DNA of 64,000 nucleotides from Chrysopilus asiliformis (Eukaryota > Arthropoda > Insecta > Diptera > Rhagionidae). The notes below the pieces were generated by a model that worked only from the letters and a program-made list of their open reading frames with translations, was not told the DNA's origin and made no database searches. Below, one piece after another: positions 20,162-30,630 of the stretch (its first letter is position 1; each line of letters begins with the position of its first letter). Location of the stretch: positions 90,441,650 through 90,505,649 of the forward strand of contig OZ035962.1 in NCBI GenBank assembly GCA_964034945.1, given 5' to 3'. The translations under genes were made by a program, and so were the position numbers.

Positions 20162-20527
20162 AAACAGACGGACAGACAGACGACCAGACAGACAGACGGA
20201 CAGACAGACGGACAGACAGACGGACAGACAGACGGACAGACTGACGGACAGACAGACGGACAGACAGACGGACAGACAGACGGACAGACAGACGGACAGT
20301 CAGACGGACACACAGACGGACAGACAGACGGACAGACAGACGGACAGACAGACGGACAGACAGACGGACAGACAGACGGACAGACAGACGGACAGACAGA
20401 CGGACAGACAGACGGACAGACAGATGGACAGACAGACGGACAGACAGACGGACAGACAGACGGACAGACAGACGGACAGACAGACGGACAGACAGACGGA
20501 CGGACAGACAGACGGACATGCGGACAT
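20162..20527 (+). repeat. 12-bp minisatellite (GACGGACAGACA)n, ~30 units
   Basis: An almost uninterrupted run of the 12-mer GACGGACAGACA with a few point variants (for example at 20240, 20299, 20425). Because 12 is a multiple of 3 all six frames stay open (Gly-Gln-Thr-Asp, Arg-Gln-Thr-Asp, Leu-Ser-Val-Arg and so on), so long open frames here are artefacts. It is the largest expansion in the window of the TGTC/GACA motif carried by the F1 and F2 repeats. Confidence 0.95.
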
Positions 20528-20776
20528 CGAAATCTTGATAGGTGAAAAAAATCGTTTCCTTATAAATAAATTGTCATGAAAGTTCTGAATAAAATCCATC
20601 TACCAAAAAATTCGAGCAGAAAAACCAATCACCCTGGAATGGGGGAACGATGCAGACTATTAAAACAATGTCTAAATTTATCTAAAATCTAATTTAAGGT
20701 TTCTGTGCGCTTCGCTTAGCAATCAAGGTGGTGGCATTTAGTCGATTTCGATTTCCTACCATTCTTCCAATTCGAT

Positions 20777-20780
20777 GGTA
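20777..20780. other. Target-site duplication GGTA (left)
   Basis: GGTA directly precedes the left LTR and again directly follows the right LTR (30627-30630). A 4-bp duplication is usual for Ty3/gypsy integration. Confidence 0.9.
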
Positions 20781-22475
20781 TGTTACGAAGCTTGTTTCCT
20801 CTTATTCGTCAAGAAAGGGGGGAGCAAACAGGCTTGTGATCCGGTCTGGACGGCACGTCTTGCCTCTAGCTCAGACAGCACGAAAGGGTTGTGGGGTTGT
20901 CCAGTCCAAATCACGAACAATAGATCGACGTGCCTAATATGCCCGTTAAGGGCGAAGCGGAACCAAAATCAGGGAAAACGGGGGTTTAAAGTCACATTAC
21001 GTATGATCAGGGACTTCCACTACAGCCGACAAAAAAAACGTTTTTAGCAAATCATTATGTTGTTTACTCTTATTTAAATGGAATGATGAAGACACTAAGT
21101 TTCATGTCGCGACACTTTAATTAAATATATAATCTTGAAAAATTTGCATGCGATCTTAGGAGTAACACAAAAGCATAAATAAAGATAAAAAAAAAAATCT
21201 AATATAAATATAAACCTACAAAGCGAACTTAATACAACTTTTAAATATTATTTGAATAGATCTCAAATTCTCAAAAAAAGCACATAATTGTGATATCTAA
21301 TCTTTTACCAAAATCCTTTTTTTGAATTTCACCTTTCTTCCTTTTTTTTTGAAAATTAAACAAAATTAACTTACTGCGATTTGAGTTGATGAGATAGCTC
21401 GAGCGTCCAGTGCACTGTCCCTCGATGAATTAATCTTGCTTTCCTCTAAACTCTCTTTTTCTTTTCGCGATCAATGAAAGGTGAAATTTTCACAAAATAC
21501 AAAACAAGCTTAAATTTATGAACATGCAAATGAAAGGAAAAATTATAAATTGAACTATCCGTGCACTACTAAAATTAGGGTCGATTCGTTCCCGGTTGAT
21601 AAATGGTCCTGTTCTAACGGCCTCGAAAGAATGTATCCTCAGCCACGTGGTTTAAGAAATTTGATTGGTAAACCTATGCTCCAAGATCAGACTTTTATGC
21701 CAAGGTGTCAATACAGCAACCTTTCTGACTTAACCAGTCAAAGCCCTTTTGCTACGGAGCTGTATAAATTTTCTTCTGCGAGTTTCAGGAATTTTCGCAA
21801 GTCGTAGATCCAAGGAGTGACTCTCCCGATCAGTAGAGAATATTCTTTTTCTTTAATTTGTTGAATATTAAAATACACGTGGCCCCTCAAAAAGAATTAT
21901 AAACGGGACCTATTTAAGGATAATTTAAATCAATAATTAAGTTCCCATTATGACTCGGTTTTTCTTACCACGTGTTAAGCTGAGTAAAACGTTCACAAAT
22001 TGTGTTGCAGTTTCCTTATTCGTTTTATCCTTTTTTATAATACCCGGTTAATTTTATTACGTGCTTATAATTTATTTACTTTATTAATTCCAGCAAAACT
22101 TCTCGGGTTTATTTTCTTATTTTAATACGAACTTCCAAAATTTGGTTTCGTTTAGTTTTCGGCACTTTGAAAATCTGCCGAGTTTTCTTCTCTAAATCGA
22201 AACTGCAACTGGACTTATTAAAAAATCTGGATCATTTGCTATCAAATGACTAGCGGGTTTTTATTTTAAATACCAGAATGTTCTATTTAAACCTGATTAT
22301 CAGTTGTGGCAATTTCTAAGCGGCTAATTGAATACTGTACTTGCTCATCTTCCTATTGTATTAATAGGTAGATTGATGCAGTGATTGACCAATGTCCAGT
22401 ACGAACTTTCAGCCACCCAATGAATTTTACTTTTGTACAAGTGATTTTTACGGATTGACCGAATCGAACGTAACA
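20781..22475 (-). repeat. 3' LTR (left copy)
   Basis: 1695 bp, TG...CA termini within a 6-bp inverted repeat TGTTAC/GTAACA. Every stretch I compared with the right copy, including an 11-A run, was the same. Short open frames inside are not conserved genes. Confidence 0.95.
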
Positions 22476-22664
22476 ACACTATTTCGTTGCGAAGAAGAAG
22501 TATTCGAATGACGCATACGAAATTGCAAGTTGATGAGGTAGTTTTCAATGGGGTTGTTTTTTGAACGTGGGGCACGTCCATCCCTGAGATAGTCTCACGA
22601 TAAAGCCGGGCATAACGCGTTTTGTGGATAATTTTTACGTATAGTTAGGGTAAACAGGTGCTAC
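22476..22664 (-). other. pol-to-3' LTR spacer without a canonical polypurine tract
   Basis: In the element's sense the sequence beside the 3' LTR reads CGCAACGAAATAGTGT. A purine run that normally primes plus-strand synthesis is missing directly at the LTR; GAA-rich stretches are short and broken. Confidence 0.55.
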
Positions 22665-25600
22665 CTAAGCTGGTCTTAAGTGCATGGCATGATATATCCC
22701 AATACGTTTTCCTTGTAAATTTTCGACCTCATATAAAGAGTTACCTATTTTTCTTGTTACACGGCACTTAATAAATTTCTTGGCCAGTTTTGCGTTGAAT
22801 CCCTCGGAAAAATTGCTTTGTGCAAAATTCCGGCGATAAAGTTCTTGACCAACGACATAATTGACAGGCCTGGAACGTGTATTATATACTTTCTCCCCCT
22901 GACGATGTGCCTTTTCCAAGTTCTTTTGAACGCGTTCTCGAATTAAGGTTAAGCGATCTTCTGTCGGAACTATAAGTGTGTCTGTTTCACCTAATTTTTT
23001 TAATCTCTTTAATAGCTCATAAGACGATGCATGGCTAACCATATGTTGGCCAAAAAGCACATAATATGGTGATGTCCCTGTGGCGGTGTGTAACGCACTC
23101 CTCAACGCTGTCCCAATTTGATTCAAATTGACATCCCAATTTTTCTGGTTTTCACCTACGTAAGCTCTTATAGCGGCTAACAACGTGCGGTTCACCCTTT
23201 CGGATTTGTTTGACTGGGGGGCATATACAGCAGTGAACTCATGTTTTACTCCCTGACTCTTTAAGAACGTCTGCATGTCCTTCGAGGTAAATTGAGCACC
23301 ATTGTCCGAGAACATACTCTCAGGGGTTCCAAAAATTGAAAAAACCTCTTCAAGAAAGGTAATTATGACACTGGCAGTTGCTTTTCTTAGTGGTTTGAAT
23401 AAGGGGAATCTTGAAAAGTGATCTACAACTACTAGGAGTGATACATTTCCAGATCTGCTTCGGGGGTAAGGGCCTAAAAGATCTATATAAATTCTTTGCC
23501 ACGGTCTATTTATAGAAATTTGCGCACCCATGGGTGGACGAAGAATAAAGTTAGGAGCTTTTACTTCTTTACACACGTCGCACTCTGCTACAAATTTACG
23601 TATATCGAGCGACATTCTTGGCCAATAGAATTTCCGGCGTATTCTGTCTAACGTTTTTGCCATACCACCGTGTGAGGCTTTTGGAGGGCAATGCGCCTTG
23701 TATATGAGGTTTTGTCTCAACTCTGAAGGTATATAGAGCCTCCAAAGACTTTCTTCTTCTTCTATTGATCCCTCTCGAAATTTGACGCGTTTATAAACTA
23801 AATCGTCTACTATGCACAGGTCTGGTAGGTCGTTAGCATTTTCCTGGATTGTGTGTTTCAGTTCCTCATAGTCACCGGATCTAAAAGAAGAAGAGTTCAG
23901 GTCGATTTCAATTTCCTCATCGGAGATTTCTTCCACTGAGTTTACATCGTGTACTCGAGATAGAGCGTCAGGTACGACGTTGAAAGATCCTTTTCTGTGG
24001 TGAATATCGAAAGTATATCGTTGTAGTTCTAAACTCCATCGTGCAAGCCGACCACTTAAGTCCCTATGCTGCATCAGCCATTTGAGACTTGAATGATCGG
24101 TTATTATAGTAAATCGATAACCTTCTACATATTGTCGAAACTTTCGAACTGATTCAACCACAGCGAGACACTCTAACTCGGTCACGGTGTAATTTCTTTG
24201 GGCCGTGTTAAGTTTTTTTGAAATGAAGAAGAGTGGGTGTTCGTGGCCTTCTTCATCGTATTGGAAGAGTACGCCACCGATTCCGGACTTACTAGCGTCT
24301 GTTTGAATGTAAAAGGGTTTACTGAAGTTGGGATGGATGAGAACCGGTGCTTGAGTCATTTTTTCTTTTAACTTTTCAAAAGCTGTTTGTGCTTCCGAAG
24401 TCCATTCAAACTTTCCCTTTTTTTTCAACAATTCCGTGATCGGGGTGGATAATGTAGCATAATTATCAATAAACCGACGATACCAACCGGTAAGTCCCAA
24501 GAAACTGCGCACCTCTTTGATCTTTTTAGGGGTGGGAAACTTTTGTATTGCGGATACTTTCTCCGGGTCTGTGCGGAGACATCCGTGACCAACAACAAAT
24601 CCTAAAAATTTCACGTCTGTCATCATAAACTTGCATTTATCTAGATTTATCGTTAGACCAGCATCACGCAAGGCAAATGCTAAGGCAGATAAAGCTTTAA
24701 GGTGGGTGGAAAAGTCGGGTGTAGCAACAAGAAAATCGTCTAAGTACTTCCGGATAAACATTCGTAGATTTCCAGGGATTTTAGCTACGACTTTGTCAAC
24801 TAGTCGGGACATGGATTGAGCGGCGTTACAGAGGCCAAACGGGGTTACTGTAAATTGATACAGTGGTCTCCCCGGTACGGTGAAGGCCGTTTTATCTCTA
24901 GAATCTTTCGCCAAAGGAATTTGCCAAAAGGCATCCTTGAGATCAATACTAGATATAAAACGGGCTTCACCAAGTTGACTCAGTTCGGCGTCAATTTTGG
25001 AAAGCGGGTATGCGTCCCCTTTAGTAACTGCGTTGACTTTTCTCGAGTCTAAACATAGGCGTATTTTCCCAGGCTTGCGCACAAGCACAACTGGAGAGTT
25101 CCATGGGCTGCTACTCTCTTCTATCACTCCCATTTTTAACATGCGGTCTAATTCGTTGTACATTAATTGAAGAACAGGTGGGGATACCGGATAATGTTTT
25201 TGTTTAATTGGCACGGCATCGCCGACGTCAATAACATGTTCTAGGAGGGTGGTTTTTCCTAGTCCTTCCTTGGAAAAGTCAGGAAATAAAAGTTTGACGT
25301 TTTCCAGCTGTTTCCACTGTTCTCCACTCAAGGTATGTTGTTTGGTTGGGGTCTTGTCTCTGGGGATGATGTCAGACAACTCATTAATAGAAAAGGGTGC
25401 GAGGCCAAATGCTCTCCAAAAATCGATGCCCAAATAAAGGTCTTGACACAGACCTGGAACAACGTATAAAGTAATTTTCTTCGTTACCCCTTGAAAGTTG
25501 ACATCCACGTATAAATACCCTAACACTGCCTGTTTTTTTCCATCAGCCATGCTAATAGATGTATATAGCTTTGACCAACGGAGTCCCAAATTTTTTAATC

Positions 25601-26117
25601 GTTCTACAGCATTTCTACCTAGGCAACTCACTGTCGCGCCAGTATCGAGTAAGCCTTTGATAAGCTCTCCAGATATTGTTACAGTTGCGTATAGTCGTAA
25701 GTCGTCACCGGTGCTAAGTGCACAAGTCGCAAGGTTAGTGCGCAAAGCTCGTTTGCGCTTCCAAAAATTTCGTAGGCGACGAGTACGAGCTTTAGGGGTC
25801 GAAAATGGGGTCTCAAAGATATAATCCTGGTCATCCTGGTTGAATATTTTCTCTTTTATTTTATTATAATTTTCTAGACGTTCTTCAAAGGTAAGTATAT
25901 TTTGTTTCCGCTGAGGTGAACTACTATTGGAGTCCACAGGTCGGGTTAGAATCGTATATGGTGCTGCTACTGAGCTACAAGAATCATTAGTTTGGCAAAT
26001 GGAGGAGCTAAGAGAATTATCAGGTTGTTGTTTTAGTTTTTGTCCGGCTGCGAGGTTGTTGACGAACGTGGTTTCCCGGACGCAGTCCCGTTCGCTATCG
26101 CATTTCCCGGAGTACAC
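22665..26117 (-). CDS. pol: Ty3/gypsy Pol polyprotein (PR-RT-RNase H-IN)
   Basis: An 1150-codon open frame entered by -1 frameshift from gag (overlap 26117-26033; its first codon in the overlap is GTG, not ATG). Visible, counting from that codon: aspartic protease LLDTGATVSCLG (Asp158-Gly160); reverse transcriptase with SSIDLKDAFWQI and the YLDD box (458-461); RNase H with QTDAS (Asp607), TELE (Glu647) and TDHSS (Asp674); integrase zinc module His809, His816, Cys846, Cys849; integrase core Asp879, Asp938, Glu973, a D-x34-E spacing. All catalytic residues are present and there is no internal stop, so it may be functional. The product makes cDNA from the element RNA and integrates it. It ends 189 nt before the 3' LTR. 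Confidence 0.97.
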   Translation of the reverse strand: MYSGKCDSERDCVRETTFVNNLAAGQKLKQQPDNSLSSSICQTNDSCSSVAAPYTILTRPVDSNSSSPQRKQNILTFEERLENYNKIKEKIFNQDDQDYIFETPFSTPKARTRRLRNFWKRKRALRTNLATCALSTGDDLRLYATVTISGELIKGLLDTGATVSCLGRNAVERLKNLGLRWSKLYTSISMADGKKQAVLGYLYVDVNFQGVTKKITLYVVPGLCQDLYLGIDFWRAFGLAPFSINELSDIIPRDKTPTKQHTLSGEQWKQLENVKLLFPDFSKEGLGKTTLLEHVIDVGDAVPIKQKHYPVSPPVLQLMYNELDRMLKMGVIEESSSPWNSPVVLVRKPGKIRLCLDSRKVNAVTKGDAYPLSKIDAELSQLGEARFISSIDLKDAFWQIPLAKDSRDKTAFTVPGRPLYQFTVTPFGLCNAAQSMSRLVDKVVAKIPGNLRMFIRKYLDDFLVATPDFSTHLKALSALAFALRDAGLTINLDKCKFMMTDVKFLGFVVGHGCLRTDPEKVSAIQKFPTPKKIKEVRSFLGLTGWYRRFIDNYATLSTPITELLKKKGKFEWTSEAQTAFEKLKEKMTQAPVLIHPNFSKPFYIQTDASKSGIGGVLFQYDEEGHEHPLFFISKKLNTAQRNYTVTELECLAVVESVRKFRQYVEGYRFTIITDHSSLKWLMQHRDLSGRLARWSLELQRYTFDIHHRKGSFNVVPDALSRVHDVNSVEEISDEEIEIDLNSSSFRSGDYEELKHTIQENANDLPDLCIVDDLVYKRVKFREGSIEEEESLWRLYIPSELRQNLIYKAHCPPKASHGGMAKTLDRIRRKFYWPRMSLDIRKFVAECDVCKEVKAPNFILRPPMGAQISINRPWQRIYIDLLGPYPRSRSGNVSLLVVVDHFSRFPLFKPLRKATASVIITFLEEVFSIFGTPESMFSDNGAQFTSKDMQTFLKSQGVKHEFTAVYAPQSNKSERVNRTLLAAIRAYVGENQKNWDVNLNQIGTALRSALHTATGTSPYYVLFGQHMVSHASSYELLKRLKKLGETDTLIVPTEDRLTLIRERVQKNLEKAHRQGEKVYNTRSRPVNYVVGQELYRRNFAQSNFSEGFNAKLAKKFIKCRVTRKIGNSLYEVENLQGKRIGIYHAMHLRPA

Positions 26118-27868
26118 TTTGAACAGCGTGGTTTAGTGATTCCAGGTGAACCACAACCAAAGCAGAACTTCTGCCATTGTTCGGATTCGCACTCATGATA
26201 AGTGTGTCCTGCCTTTTTGCAGTTCCAACACTTTATCAGTGATTCTCTATTCCCTACAAAATTTGGGTTCATGGCTGCAAGTTCTTCGGTTTGTGTTTCA
26301 GTATTAGTTGGTTGAGGGAAATTCTCTTCAAAAATCTCATTCACCATTTTCGTGTTCAAAGGCTGCTGCGGAGAGAACCGCTGCAACAAAGGGAGATTTT
26401 TGAAATATCGTTCAGCCTGGTAGCACAAATCACGAAGTTGTCCTACTGTTGTGGCAGGCTGATAGAGGATCATTTGGAGGGTACGTGGCTCCAAATTTTG
26501 TTTCAATACGCTAACTAGTTCTGATTCTTCCATGGGTAACTGCATTTGGTTGTTTAGAGCAAATATTGCTTGGCTGTAATCGAAAAACGATTCACCTCGG
26601 ATTTGTTTACGTTTTAATATACTAAAACGAATCTCATTATCCGTCTTATGGTCTCTGAACTCTCCTAAGAGAGCCGCTTTAAGTTGTGGCCAGGTAAAAT
26701 GGGGGTTTCGACGCAGATAAACCCAGAACCAATCGTTTGCTTTACCGGATAGCAACCTGTAGAAGTTGGCACAAACGTATTCAATATCTACTGACTCTGC
26801 CATTGTCAGGGCTTCTAGGCGAAAGACAAACTCGTTTACTGAGATACTCTTGAATCCGGCATCGAAATGGATGTTCCACCTGGTTATTGGGCTCTTGGTT
26901 CTTGTCCTTTGACCATTTCCCAAGGCCATTGGTCGTGACGTGTGGGTCATGGGTGGTGGCCGGTTCTCAAAGTTCAAGTTGTTGCTCAAAAAGGGATCGC
27001 GATTACGAGGTTCAGTGAATTGATTTTCGAAGTTAGCAATTGCTGGCTTACTAGTCGGCTGAAGAGTTTGATTGGACCAAAACGGCAACAAATTGGGTGC
27101 AACCGATGGACCAGGTTGAGCCGATGGTTGTGGACCAGTATTACTGAGATTCGAGACTTTATTATTCAAATCAACCATCTCTTGAGAGAGACTTTGTAAC
27201 ATATTAGCTATCAACTTTGCCATCTCTTGCAAATTCACATTGGTATTTGATAATTGCTGAATAATATTTTCGTTGGACAAATTAGGGAGAGTGAAAGAAG
27301 AACTTTCCTGAGATCTTCCTAGAGTTTCTGGGGAATTCATTCTAGCTGCACTAGTTTGTGCGCTGCTAGGTGAAGGTTCATTGTTTGGTTCTGAAGAGGC
27401 CTCTACATTGAGATTGATTGGATTTTCCTGATTAGTTGGTTTCCTTGCCATACTACCTTCAAAAACAGTTTGGATTTTTTTCAGATCATTTGCTGTGCAA
27501 GATCTCATATTGTTGACAAAGTCTTGAACATCCGGGTAGGTCAATCCAAAAAGTTTCAATCTACCATCGATGTGTCCTAATCGGGTAGCACTTTTGTGCA
27601 ATAAGACTTCGTTTGCCTGCCTAACTCCAACCGAAATTTCTTTTTGAATCTCTAATACACGGGCCTCTAGAAAATTTTTTTCGTATTCAATATTTCGGAT
27701 ATAAGGATATCGAATATCTGCTAACCCTAACCCTGCCCCTGGCAGTTTCCACTGTTCAGCTATTACTTTTACCGCTTGGTCATTATTGGGAATTCCTCTG
27801 ATTGTTAATTCATACAGTAGTTCCTCTTTCTCCAAATGCTTTGGATCAATTTCTATTTGGGTGGACAT
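26033..27868 (-). CDS. gag: Ty3/gypsy Gag polyprotein
   Basis: Start chosen at the ATG at 27868 (MSTQIEIDPKHLEKEELL), 611 residues. A helical N-terminal region resembling the SAP-like start of insect Gag proteins (~10-40) is followed by a Ser/Pro/Asn-rich linker. The retrotransposon Gag capsid region spans about 327-490 (ITRWNIHFDAG, FYRLLSGKANDWFW, LKAALLGEF). Near the C-terminus a CCHC knuckle is seen (C547, C550, H555, C560). A second knuckle (C569, C572, C582) has Ile577 where His is expected. Gag forms the particle that packages the RNA. The stop at 26033 directly follows AAAAAC, a possible slip site for pol. Confidence 0.95.
   Translation of the reverse strand: MSTQIEIDPKHLEKEELLYELTIRGIPNNDQAVKVIAEQWKLPGAGLGLADIRYPYIRNIEYEKNFLEARVLEIQKEISVGVRQANEVLLHKSATRLGHIDGRLKLFGLTYPDVQDFVNNMRSCTANDLKKIQTVFEGSMARKPTNQENPINLNVEASSEPNNEPSPSSAQTSAARMNSPETLGRSQESSSFTLPNLSNENIIQQLSNTNVNLQEMAKLIANMLQSLSQEMVDLNNKVSNLSNTGPQPSAQPGPSVAPNLLPFWSNQTLQPTSKPAIANFENQFTEPRNRDPFLSNNLNFENRPPPMTHTSRPMALGNGQRTRTKSPITRWNIHFDAGFKSISVNEFVFRLEALTMAESVDIEYVCANFYRLLSGKANDWFWVYLRRNPHFTWPQLKAALLGEFRDHKTDNEIRFSILKRKQIRGESFFDYSQAIFALNNQMQLPMEESELVSVLKQNLEPRTLQMILYQPATTVGQLRDLCYQAERYFKNLPLLQRFSPQQPLNTKMVNEIFEENFPQPTNTETQTEELAAMNPNFVGNRESLIKCWNCKKAGHTYHECESEQWQKFCFGCGSPGITKPRCSKCTPGNAIANGTASGKPRSSTTSQPDKN
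26036..26045 (-). promoter_or_regulatory. Candidate -1 frameshift site at the end of gag
   Basis: In gag sense the last codons are GAC AAA AAC TAA. C-AAA-AAC resembles the X-XXY-YYZ slippery heptamer A-AAA-AAC except for its first base, and lies immediately before the gag stop. Slipping back one base enters the pol frame (…GQKLKQQ). No downstream structure was evaluated. Confidence 0.45.
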
Positions 27869-28910
27869 GTTGGAACAATAAATTTTGAAATTAAACACAG
27901 TTACTTATGAGCTCGGTTTTCTTTTCTAACTAATAAACGCTAAACAGTGCGTCAGTACTTATACCCACTATATTAATAAGCTAATGATAAAAGGATCTCT
28001 CATTCAAGAGAATATGGAAAAAGAATTTATAAAAAGGAAATTTCTATACTCAAATAAACTGGGAAATGTAGACGAAATAGTAAATACAGACTTTTCAGAA
28101 ACACGAAGGCAACGCTAAATGGGACAGGAATATTCCTTTCATAAATTTAACTAATGATTTCGAAAATAAAATTACATATATGAATGTCAGCTGTTCGTAG
28201 TGATCCCCGAACAATACGTAATCATGACTGGGTAAAGGGACAAACACAATAATTATAAACCGGTAAAATATCTAAAAATTGGGTTTTCGGTAAATTTGAC
28301 GTAACCGCGACATGTTACTGCCTACAAAGCATGACATGTGGCAATTTCATACAGTTACAGGTGTAGTTGGAAACAAATGCGATTTGGCGAATTTTTATAT
28401 TAGTTTTTATATTATTTGGGTTTACATGCTGTGATTTTAATTTTAAGTTCGCCTAAGCTACAAGCGACGCGGAATGATATTTTGTATTATCATAGCGCGT
28501 AATCTGCCGTACAGCTTAAAGGATCGTTTGACTTTGACTTATTGTAATTGCGACAATTATTTGACTTATGTATCATTTAATTGTAGTGATAGCTTGCAAT
28601 TCAAGGTGATATTTAAAGAAAATCACACCTAGCCATCCTTCTCGCGACATAGTTAGGATATAATCCTACTACGATATCTGCAAGTACGGATTTGTTAGTC
28701 GACCCAATAAAACTTGACTAAAAGGAAAATGGAAAGGAAATACAAATAAGGGAATTTGAAATGAGGATCTTATGTATAATAAATTCGCGGAAATTTTACC
28801 GAAAAGCACCTTTCTCAAAGGTTTGGGTTATAATGAGCTAATAATACGAAATATGAGTCGTGGAGGCTTCAGTCACAGAGACACATGTTCTGTGTTCTGT
28901 TCCAGCCTCA
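27869..28910 (-). other. 5' leader of the retrotransposon
   Basis: About 1 kb of non-coding sequence between the primer-binding site and the gag ATG. AT-rich, no convincing ORF. Presumably holds the packaging signal. Confidence 0.6.
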
Positions 28911-28928
28911 ACTTCCCGTTGGGCGCCA
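28911..28928 (-). other. Primer-binding site (tRNA-Lys-like)
   Basis: Three bases inside the 5' LTR the element's sense strand reads TGGCGCCCAACGGGAAGT. TGGCGCCC is complementary to the 3' end (GGGCGCCA) of Lys-type tRNAs used by several retroelements; the match weakens after the first eleven bases. Confidence 0.75.
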
Positions 28929-28931
28929 TAT

Positions 28932-30626
28932 TGTTACGAAGCTTGTTTCCTCTTATTCGTCAAGAAAGGGGGGAGCAAACAGGCTTGTGATCCGGTCTGG
29001 ACGGCACGTCTTGCCTCTAGCTCAGACAGCACGAAAGGGTTGTGGGGTTGTCCAGTCCAAATCACGAACAATAGATCGACGTGCCTAATATGCCCGTTAA
29101 GGGCGAAGCGGAACCAAAATCAGGGAAAACGGGGGTTTAAAGTCACATTACGTATGATCAGGGACTTCCACTACAGCCGACAAAAAAAACGTTTTTAGCA
29201 AATCATTATGTTGTTTACTCTTATTTAAATGGAATGATGAAGACACTAAGTTTCATGTCGCGACACTTTAATTAAATATATAATCTTGAAAAATTTGCAT
29301 GCGATCTTAGGAGTAACACAAAAGCATAAATAAAGATAAAAAAAAAAATCTAATATAAATATAAACCTACAAAGCGAACTTAATACAACTTTTAAATATT
29401 ATTTGAATAGATCTCAAATTCTCAAAAAAAGCACATAATTGTGATATCTAATCTTTTACCAAAATCCTTTTTTTGAATTTCACCTTTCTTCCTTTTTTTT
29501 TGAAAATTAAACAAAATTAACTTACTGCGATTTGAGTTGATGAGATAGCTCGAGCGTCCAGTGCACTGTCCCTCGATGAATTAATCTTGCTTTCCTCTAA
29601 ACTCTCTTTTTCTTTTCGCGATCAATGAAAGGTGAAATTTTCACAAAATACAAAACAAGCTTAAATTTATGAACATGCAAATGAAAGGAAAAATTATAAA
29701 TTGAACTATCCGTGCACTACTAAAATTAGGGTCGATTCGTTCCCGGTTGATAAATGGTCCTGTTCTAACGGCCTCGAAAGAATGTATCCTCAGCCACGTG
29801 GTTTAAGAAATTTGATTGGTAAACCTATGCTCCAAGATCAGACTTTTATGCCAAGGTGTCAATACAGCAACCTTTCTGACTTAACCAGTCAAAGCCCTTT
29901 TGCTACGGAGCTGTATAAATTTTCTTCTGCGAGTTTCAGGAATTTTCGCAAGTCGTAGATCCAAGGAGTGACTCTCCCGATCAGTAGAGAATATTCTTTT
30001 TCTTTAATTTGTTGAATATTAAAATACACGTGGCCCCTCAAAAAGAATTATAAACGGGACCTATTTAAGGATAATTTAAATCAATAATTAAGTTCCCATT
30101 ATGACTCGGTTTTTCTTACCACGTGTTAAGCTGAGTAAAACGTTCACAAATTGTGTTGCAGTTTCCTTATTCGTTTTATCCTTTTTTATAATACCCGGTT
30201 AATTTTATTACGTGCTTATAATTTATTTACTTTATTAATTCCAGCAAAACTTCTCGGGTTTATTTTCTTATTTTAATACGAACTTCCAAAATTTGGTTTC
30301 GTTTAGTTTTCGGCACTTTGAAAATCTGCCGAGTTTTCTTCTCTAAATCGAAACTGCAACTGGACTTATTAAAAAATCTGGATCATTTGCTATCAAATGA
30401 CTAGCGGGTTTTTATTTTAAATACCAGAATGTTCTATTTAAACCTGATTATCAGTTGTGGCAATTTCTAAGCGGCTAATTGAATACTGTACTTGCTCATC
30501 TTCCTATTGTATTAATAGGTAGATTGATGCAGTGATTGACCAATGTCCAGTACGAACTTTCAGCCACCCAATGAATTTTACTTTTGTACAAGTGATTTTT
30601 ACGGATTGACCGAATCGAACGTAACA
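28932..30626 (-). repeat. 5' LTR (right copy)
   Basis: 1695 bp, same length and apparently same sequence as the left copy. In the sense direction it carries U3-R-U5; I did not map the TATA box or polyadenylation site with confidence. Confidence 0.95.
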
Positions 30627-30630
30627 GGTA

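Larger units (their letters stand above)
20781..30626 (-). mobile_element. Complete Ty3/gypsy LTR retrotransposon
   Basis: A 9846-bp element bounded by 1695-bp direct repeats that start TGTTAC and end GTAACA, with a GGTA target duplication. Transcription is leftward: the right LTR is the 5' LTR, followed by a primer-binding site, a ~1 kb leader, gag, pol in a -1 overlapping frame, and the 3' (left) LTR. Protease, reverse transcriptase, RNase H and integrase occur in the order PR-RT-RH-IN, which defines Ty3/gypsy. No envelope ORF follows pol (only 189 nt remain). Both ORFs are open and the LTRs appear identical, so the insertion looks recent. Long LTRs plus a Lys-type primer site recall the Osvaldo/Ulysses lineage; this placement is inference. 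Confidence 0.97.

Noticed and set aside
20018..20599. Open frames of 99-175 codons with GQTD, RQTD or LSVR repeats
   Set aside because: Produced on both strands and in several frames by the 12-bp minisatellite; no non-repeat domain.
21550..21807. 85-codon open frame present identically at 29701-29958
   Set aside because: It lies in the LTRs, so its duplication is explained by the LTR pair; no family resemblance.
24631..25824. Plus-strand open frames opposite pol
   Set aside because: Shadows of the intact pol frame.
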